A DNA stretch of 64,000 nt, taken from Pseudomonas subflava. Lineage in GTDB: Bacteria; Pseudomonadota; Gammaproteobacteria; Pseudomonadales; Pseudomonadaceae. The translations under genes were made by a program, and so were the position numbers. The notes below the pieces were generated by a model. It was given only the letters and a program-made list of their open reading frames with translations. It made no database searches and was not told the DNA's origin. Positions 59,464 through 64,000 of the stretch are shown here, one piece after another; position 1 is the first letter of the stretch, and each line of letters opens with the position of its first letter. Location: NCBI RefSeq assembly GCF_023823685.1, contig NZ_JAMXBF010000006.1:248001-312000 (forward strand), in the 5' to 3' direction.

Positions 59464-60072
59464 ATGATTTCGTTGAGTCGAGCGGCCGCAATTTGCGGTC
59501 TCGGTCTGCTGGCAAGCGGCCTGGCCCATGCCGAGGACTGGAAACTGGCCAAGGACGAGGATGGCATCAAGGTCTACCTGAGCGAGGTGCAGGGCTCCAA
59601 GTACAAGGCCTACCGTGGTGTGACCACCATCGCCAGCGATGTCGCTTCCCTGCGCGCGCTGCAGGAGGACGTCGACGGTTCGTGCAAGTGGATCCATGCC
59701 TGCGCCGAGCAGAAGCTGTTGAAGCACGAAGGCGCCGAGAGCTGGGTCTACACCCGCTTCGACATGCCCTGGCCGGTGGAGGCGCGGGATTCGGTGCTGC
59801 ACGTGGTGTCGGAGGAGGGCGCCGATGGCAGCGTGCTGCGCAAGCTGGACGGTCAGCCGCAGTACCTGCCGAAGGAGGACGGTTATACCCGTGTGGCCAG
59901 CCTGCAGGGCTTCTGGAAGTTCGTGCCGCAGGGCGACGGCAGGGTCGAAGTGACCTATCAGGTACACACCGAGCCGGGTGGCAGCGTGCCGTCCTGGCTG
60001 GCCAACAGCTTCGTGGTCGAAGCGCCGTTCAATACCCTCAGCGGTCTGCGCGCGCTGGCCGAGAAGCGCTGA
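59464..60072 (+). CDS. secreted START-domain lipid-binding protein
   Basis: A 202-residue protein with a signal peptide cut near AHAEDW. The rest resembles a START domain (EDWKLAKDEDGIKVYL at the start, then RFDMPWPVEARDSVL), a pocket for lipids. Its role in the periplasm is unknown. Two ATGs lie side by side; 59464 has AAGGAG five bases ahead and is preferred to 59461. A bidirectional terminator follows. Confidence 0.88.
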   Translation: MISLSRAAAICGLGLLASGLAHAEDWKLAKDEDGIKVYLSEVQGSKYKAYRGVTTIASDVASLRALQEDVDGSCKWIHACAEQKLLKHEGAESWVYTRFDMPWPVEARDSVLHVVSEEGADGSVLRKLDGQPQYLPKEDGYTRVASLQGFWKFVPQGDGRVEVTYQVHTEPGGSVPSWLANSFVVEAPFNTLSGLRALAEKR

Positions 60073-60088
60073 GCAGCCGGCGGAAATG

Positions 60089-60116
60089 AAAAAGGCTGCC
60101 GATTGGCAGCCTTTTT
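60089..60116. terminator. bidirectional terminator between the START gene and gltA
   Basis: AAAAAGGCTGCC and GGCAGCCTTTTT form a perfect 12-base stem around GATT, with T runs in both directions. It ends both convergent genes. Confidence 0.92.
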
Positions 60117-60134
60117 ATTGCTCGGCAGCGGCGC

Positions 60135-61421
60135 TTACTTGCGCGCTTCCACCGCGACGAAGTCACGCTTGTCGTAGCCGGTGTACAGCTGGCGCGGACG
60201 GCCGATCTTGTACGGACCGGAGAGCATTTCCTTCCAGTGCGAAATCCAGCCGACGGTGCGCGCCAGGGCAAAGATCACGGTGAACATGCTGGTCGGGATA
60301 CCGATGGCCTTGAGGATGATGCCCGAGTAGAAGTCCACGTTCGGGTACAGGTTGCGCTCCTTGAAGTACGGATCGTTGCGGGCGATCTCGTCGAGCTTCA
60401 TGGCCAGCTCCAGCTGCGGGTCGTTGATGCCCAGCTCGGCCAGCACTTCGTCGCAGGTCTGCTTCATCACCTTGGCGCGCGGGTCGAAGTTCTTGTACAC
60501 GCGGTGGCCGAAGCCCATCAGCTTGAACGGATCGTTCTTGTCCTTTGCCTTGGCGATGTACTTGTCGATGTTCTCGACGCTGCCGATCTCGTCCAGCATA
60601 GTCAGCACCGCCTCGTTGGCGCCGCCGTGGGCCGGGCCCCAGAGGGCGGCGATGCCGGCGGCGATACAGGCGAACGGGTTGGCACCCGACGAGCCGGCCA
60701 GGCGTACGGTGGAGGTGGAAGCGTTCTGCTCATGGTCGGCATGCAGGACGAAGATGCGGTCCATGGCCTTGGCCAGCACCGGGCTGATCGGTTTGATCTC
60801 GCACGGGGTGTTGAACATCATGTGCAGGAAGTTTTCCGCGTAGTTCAGGTCGTTACGCGGGTACATCATGGGCTGGCCCATGGAGTACTTGTAGGTCATG
60901 GCGGCGATGGTCGGCATCTTGGCGATCAGACGCATGGCCGACACTTCGCGGTGGTGCGGGTTATTGATGTCCAGCGAGTCGTGGTAGAAGGCGGAGAGGG
61001 CGCCGACCACGCCACACATGATGGCCATCGGGTGGGCATCGCGGCGGAAACCGTTGAAGAAGTTCTTCAGCTGCTCGTGAACCATAGTGTGGTTCTTGAT
61101 GGTGCTGACGAACTTGGCTTTTTCTTCGGCGTTGGGCAGTTCGCCGTTCAGCAGCAGGTAGCAGGTTTCCAGGTAATCGGATTTCTCTGCCAGCTGTTCG
61201 ATGGGATAGCCGCGGTGCAGCAGGACACCGGCGTCGCCATCGATATAGGTGATCTTCGACTCGCAAGAGGCGGTCGACATAAAGCCAGGATCAAAGGTGA
61301 AGCGACCCGTGGCGGTCAGGCCCCTCACGTCGACTACATCGGGACCCACGGTGCCGGTCAGTACGGGCAGCTCTACGGGGGCATTGCCCTCGATGATCAA
61401 CTGCGCTTTTTTGTCAGCCAT
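60135..61421 (-). CDS. gltA: citrate synthase
   Basis: A 428-residue type II citrate synthase that joins acetyl-CoA and oxaloacetate. Active-site blocks are present: the first histidine in DHEQNASTS, the second in [13 protein letters not shown], and the aspartate in NVDFYSG. The start [10 protein letters not shown] gives the normal length. It is divergent from sdhC and has its own promoter at 61481-61508. Confidence 0.98.
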   Translation of the reverse strand: MADKKAQLIIEGNAPVELPVLTGTVGPDVVDVRGLTATGRFTFDPGFMSTASCESKITYIDGDAGVLLHRGYPIEQLAEKSDYLETCYLLLNGELPNAEEKAKFVSTIKNHTMVHEQLKNFFNGFRRDAHPMAIMCGVVGALSAFYHDSLDINNPHHREVSAMRLIAKMPTIAAMTYKYSMGQPMMYPRNDLNYAENFLHMMFNTPCEIKPISPVLAKAMDRIFVLHADHEQNASTSTVRLAGSSGANPFACIAAGIAALWGPAHGGANEAVLTMLDEIGSVENIDKYIAKAKDKNDPFKLMGFGHRVYKNFDPRAKVMKQTCDEVLAELGINDPQLELAMKLDEIARNDPYFKERNLYPNVDFYSGIILKAIGIPTSMFTVIFALARTVGWISHWKEMLSGPYKIGRPRQLYTGYDKRDFVAVEARK

Positions 61422-61480
61422 GTGTGGCCTCCTGTTTATGCTTGGAATCATCTGACAGCCCCCCACGCAGGGCCCGGGAC

Positions 61481-61508
61481 ACTATAGAGACATAAATCTG
61501 AAAGTCAA
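61481..61508 (-). promoter_or_regulatory. sigma-70 promoter of gltA
   Basis: TTGACT (61508-61503) and TATAGT (61486-61481) on the minus strand are 16 bases apart, each a five-of-six match. Transcription would start about 50 bases before the ATG. Confidence 0.75.
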
Positions 61509-61622
61509 TTTGCCAGAACCCAGACAGCAGAGGGGTTCCAGCCGGTTTTGAAGGGGCGGGGAACGGCCTAATACGTCATTTATTAATGGCGCGCAATCCG
61601 CTTTTTAGGGTGGGCCATTGCA

Positions 61623-61651
61623 TTGTCATTAGTGTCCTAACTGTCTATACT
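61623..61651 (+). promoter_or_regulatory. sigma-70 promoter of the sdh operon
   Basis: TTGTCA (61623-61628) and TATACT (61646-61651) are exactly 17 bases apart and each matches five of six consensus bases. It lies about 120 bases before the sdhC start. Confidence 0.75.
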
Positions 61652-61772
61652 CTGCGCCCGGCCGTCAGGGGCTTGAAAGCCCATAAACAGGCGGCTGGCA
61701 CTCCCTTTGGTGAAGGGGTACCTGACCAGTGCACTTCCCGACAACTTGCCCTGCTTGTTAGGGGCCTCTAGT

Positions 61773-62159
61773 GTGAAAAAAGCCGTGAATAGCCAACGAC
61801 CTGTAAACCTAGATCTCAGGACCATAAAACTCCCGATCACAGCTTATACGTCCATTCTGCACCGTATTTCCGGTGTCATCCTCTTCCTGGGTATCGTCAT
61901 CGTGCTCTTCGCACTCGACAAATCCCTGGCCTCCGAGGAAGGCTTCGCAGAAGTTCAGGCGTACCTGGCCAGCCCGCTGGCGAAGCTGATCATCTGGGGT
62001 CTGCTGTCCGCCCTGCTGTATCACCTGGTGGCCGGCGTGCGCCACCTGATCATGGACATGGGTGTCGGCGAGTCGCTGGAAGGCGGCAAGCTGGGCTCGA
62101 AGATCGTCATCGCCGTCTCGGTGGTGGTCATCGTTCTGGCGGGGGTCTGGGTATGGTAA
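61773..62159 (+). CDS. sdhC: succinate dehydrogenase cytochrome b556 subunit
   Basis: A 128-residue membrane subunit of complex II with three helices. The family block SILHRISGV is near residue 28 and the heme-ligand histidine is in LLYHLVAGVRHL. The GTG start at 61773 (VKKAVNSQRPVNLDL) has AGGGG eight bases ahead and gives the normal length. It overlaps sdhD by seven bases. Confidence 0.96.
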   Translation: MKKAVNSQRPVNLDLRTIKLPITAYTSILHRISGVILFLGIVIVLFALDKSLASEEGFAEVQAYLASPLAKLIIWGLLSALLYHLVAGVRHLIMDMGVGESLEGGKLGSKIVIAVSVVVIVLAGVWVW

Positions 62160-62521
62160 CCAACGTAACCAACTTCTCGCGCTCGGGCCTCTATGACTGG
62201 ATGGTTCAGCGCGTATCGGCGGTCGTTCTCGCGGCTTATTTCCTGTTCCTGATCGGCTACATGGTGGTCAATCCGGGCATCGGCTACGCCGAATGGCATG
62301 GCCTGTTCTCCCACACTGCGATGCGCATCTTCAGCCTGCTGGCTCTGGTCGCGCTGATCGTGCACGCCTGGGTCGGTATGTGGACCATCACCACCGACTA
62401 CCTGACGCCCATGGCCATCGGCCGCTGGGCGACCGGTGTGCGTTTCCTCGTCCAGGCGGCTTGCGGCGTGCTCCAGTTCGTCGTGTTCGTCTGGGGTGTG
62501 CAGATTCTGTGGGGTTTCTGA
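62153..62521 (+). CDS. sdhD: succinate dehydrogenase membrane anchor subunit
   Basis: A 122-residue protein with three membrane helices, starting MVTNVTNFSRSGLYDWMVQR. The motif LIVHAWVGMWTITTDY contains the quinone-side residues seen in SdhD. It overlaps sdhC and lies three bases before sdhA. Confidence 0.96.
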   Translation: MVTNVTNFSRSGLYDWMVQRVSAVVLAAYFLFLIGYMVVNPGIGYAEWHGLFSHTAMRIFSLLALVALIVHAWVGMWTITTDYLTPMAIGRWATGVRFLVQAACGVLQFVVFVWGVQILWGF

Positions 62522-62524
62522 TTC

Positions 62525-64000
62525 ATGGCTAGCATTCGTACTCTTTCTTATGACGCCATCATCGTCGGTGGTGGCGGTGCCGGCATGCGTGCCGCGCTGC
62601 AACTGGCCCAGGGTGGTCACAAGACCGCCGTGGTGACCAAGGTCTTCCCGACCCGTTCGCACACTGTTTCCGCCCAGGGCGGCATCACCTGCGCCATTGC
62701 CTCGGCCGACCCGAACGACGACTGGCGCTGGCACATGTACGACACTGTCAAGGGCTCCGACTACATCGGTGACCAGGACGCGATCGAATACATGTGCTCC
62801 GTCGGTCCGGAAGCCGTGTTCGAGCTCGAGCACATGGGTCTGCCGTTCTCCCGTACCGAACAGGGTCGCATCTATCAGCGTCCGTTCGGTGGCCAGTCCA
62901 AGGGTCCAGACAATCCGTCCGTCCAGGCTGCCCGTACCTGCGCCGCGGCCGACCGTACCGGTCACGCCCTGCTGCACACCCTGTACCAGGCCAACCTGAA
63001 GGCCGGCACCTCGTTCCTCAACGAGTGGTACGCCGTGGACCTGGTGAAGAACCAGGACGGCGCCATCGTCGGCATCATCGCCATCTGCATCGAGACCGGC
63101 GAAACCGTCTACATCCGCTCCAAGGCCGTGGTTCTGGCCACCGGCGGTGCTGGCCGTATCTACGCCTCCACCACCAACGCCCTGATCAACACCGGCGACG
63201 GCGTGGGCATGGCCCTGCGTGCCGGCGTACCGGTGCAGGACATCGAGATGTGGCAGTTCCATCCGACCGGCATCGCCGGCGCTGGTGTACTGGTCACCGA
63301 AGGTTGCCGTGGCGAAGGTGGTTACCTGATCAACGCCCATGGCGAGCGCTTCATGGAGCGTTACGCTCCGAACGCCAAGGACCTGGCCGGTCGCGACGTG
63401 GTCGCCCGCTCCATGGTCAAGGAAGTGATCGCCGGCAACGGCTGTGGCCCGGACAAGGACCACGTGCTGCTGAAGCTCGATCACCTCGGCGAGGAAGTGC
63501 TGCACAGCCGCCTGCCGGGCATCTGCGAACTGTCCAAGACCTTCGCCCATGTCGACCCGGTACTCGCTCCGGTTCCGGTGATCCCAACTTGCCACTACAT
63601 GATGGGCGGCGTTGCCACCAACATTCATGGCCAGGCCATCACCCAGGACATCAACGGCAACGACAAGATCATCGAAGGTCTGTTCGCCGTGGGCGAAGTC
63701 GCCTGCGTATCGGTACACGGTGCCAACCGTCTGGGCGGCAACTCGCTGCTCGACCTGGTCGTGTTCGGCCGCGCCGCCGGCCTGCACCTGGAAAAAGCGC
63801 TGAAAGAAGGCGTGGAAGTCCGTGGTGCCAGCGAAACCGACATCGAGGCTTCCCTGAAGCGTCTGTCCGGCGTCAACGAGCGCAGCACCGGCGAAGACGT
63901 GGCTCCGCTGCGTAAAGAACTGCAGCAGTGCATGCAGAACTACTTCGGTGTGTTCCGTACCGGCGAATACATGAAGAAGGGCATCGCCCAGCTGGCCGAT
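62525..64000 (+). CDS. sdhA: succinate dehydrogenase flavoprotein subunit, cut by the window end
   Basis: The first 492 residues of the flavoprotein that oxidises succinate to fumarate. The FAD motif [13 protein letters not shown] is near residue 12 and the histidine for covalent FAD is in [11 protein letters not shown]. Catalytic blocks [15 protein letters not shown] and [13 protein letters not shown] follow. The frame stays open to the last base, so only the C-terminal part is missing. It is the third gene of the sdhCDAB order. Confidence 0.98.
   Translation, partial: MASIRTLSYDAIIVGGGGAGMRAALQLAQGGHKTAVVTKVFPTRSHTVSAQGGITCAIASADPNDDWRWHMYDTVKGSDYIGDQDAIEYMCSVGPEAVFELEHMGLPFSRTEQGRIYQRPFGGQSKGPDNPSVQAARTCAAADRTGHALLHTLYQANLKAGTSFLNEWYAVDLVKNQDGAIVGIIAICIETGETVYIRSKAVVLATGGAGRIYASTTNALINTGDGVGMALRAGVPVQDIEMWQFHPTGIAGAGVLVTEGCRGEGGYLINAHGERFMERYAPNAKDLAGRDVVARSMVKEVIAGNGCGPDKDHVLLKLDHLGEEVLHSRLPGICELSKTFAHVDPVLAPVPVIPTCHYMMGGVATNIHGQAITQDINGNDKIIEGLFAVGEVACVSVHGANRLGGNSLLDLVVFGRAAGLHLEKALKEGVEVRGASETDIEASLKRLSGVNERSTGEDVAPLRKELQQCMQNYFGVFRTGEYMKKGIAQLAD

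Larger units (their letters stand above)
61422..61772. other. 351-base divergent control region between gltA and sdhC
   Basis: It holds good sigma-70 promoters for both directions (61481-61508 minus, 61623-61651 plus) with no overlap, so they could act independently. A sdh leader of about 115 bases contains the small stem CCCTTTGGTGAAGGGG. No coding frame is credible. Confidence 0.6.

Overview
The window is about 64 kb of high-GC gammaproteobacterial chromosome. It comes from a Pseudomonas that is probably not P. aeruginosa. Three things point to the genus: the apt-anr-hemN-cco-aer neighbourhood in the P. aeruginosa order, two tandem cbb3 oxidase operons, and a complete alginate operon. I see no phage, insertion sequence, CRISPR array, rRNA or tRNA.

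Layout. 1-2273 holds the 3' part of an acyl-CoA dehydrogenase gene and three small envelope or secreted proteins. 2281-7977 (minus) is a six-gene archaic chaperone-usher (Csu-type) pilus operon in the order known from Acinetobacter: three SCPU-domain pilins, chaperone, usher, two-domain tip adhesin. 8383-26380 is an oxygen-response block: apt, the O2 sensor-regulator anr, anaerobic hemN, the cbb3 assembly genes ccoGHIS, two ccoNO(Q)P operons and the aerotaxis receptor aer. Anr boxes lie before hemN and the distal ccoN, and a sigma-28 (FliA) promoter lies before aer. 27064-43009 is a complete alginate operon behind an AlgU-like promoter and ends at a strong terminator. 43286-60072 is mostly housekeeping: aconitase, RlmM, TusA, PdxB, a MATE pump, an ABC exporter, PpnP and others. 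60135-64000 is gltA divergent from sdhCDA, and sdhA is cut by the window end.

How the genes work together. Anr senses low oxygen and should raise hemN and one high-affinity oxidase. CcoGHIS supply copper and assembly functions. Aer steers the cell by redox or oxygen. The alginate genes make GDP-mannuronate (AlgA, AlgD), polymerise it under c-di-GMP control (Alg8, Alg44), modify it (AlgG, AlgI, AlgJ, AlgF, AlgX), export it (AlgK, AlgE) and trim it (AlgL).

Most unusual points. (1) The lyase gene algL is not between algX and algI, as in the operons I know, but between algF and algA. A 22-codon mini-ORF with a signal-peptide-like sequence sits at the vacated site, and the relocated AlgL carries a lipobox. 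(2) The alginate operon sits between aer and acnA, which are neighbours in P. aeruginosa PAO1 as I recall. (3) A 185-bp foldback element with perfect 16-bp terminal inverted repeats abuts a stop codon at 58408. (4) The distal cco operon has no ccoQ, and the two operons share long near-identical tracts that suggest gene conversion. (5) The pilus usher has no ordinary start codon at its signal peptide and may start at CTG.
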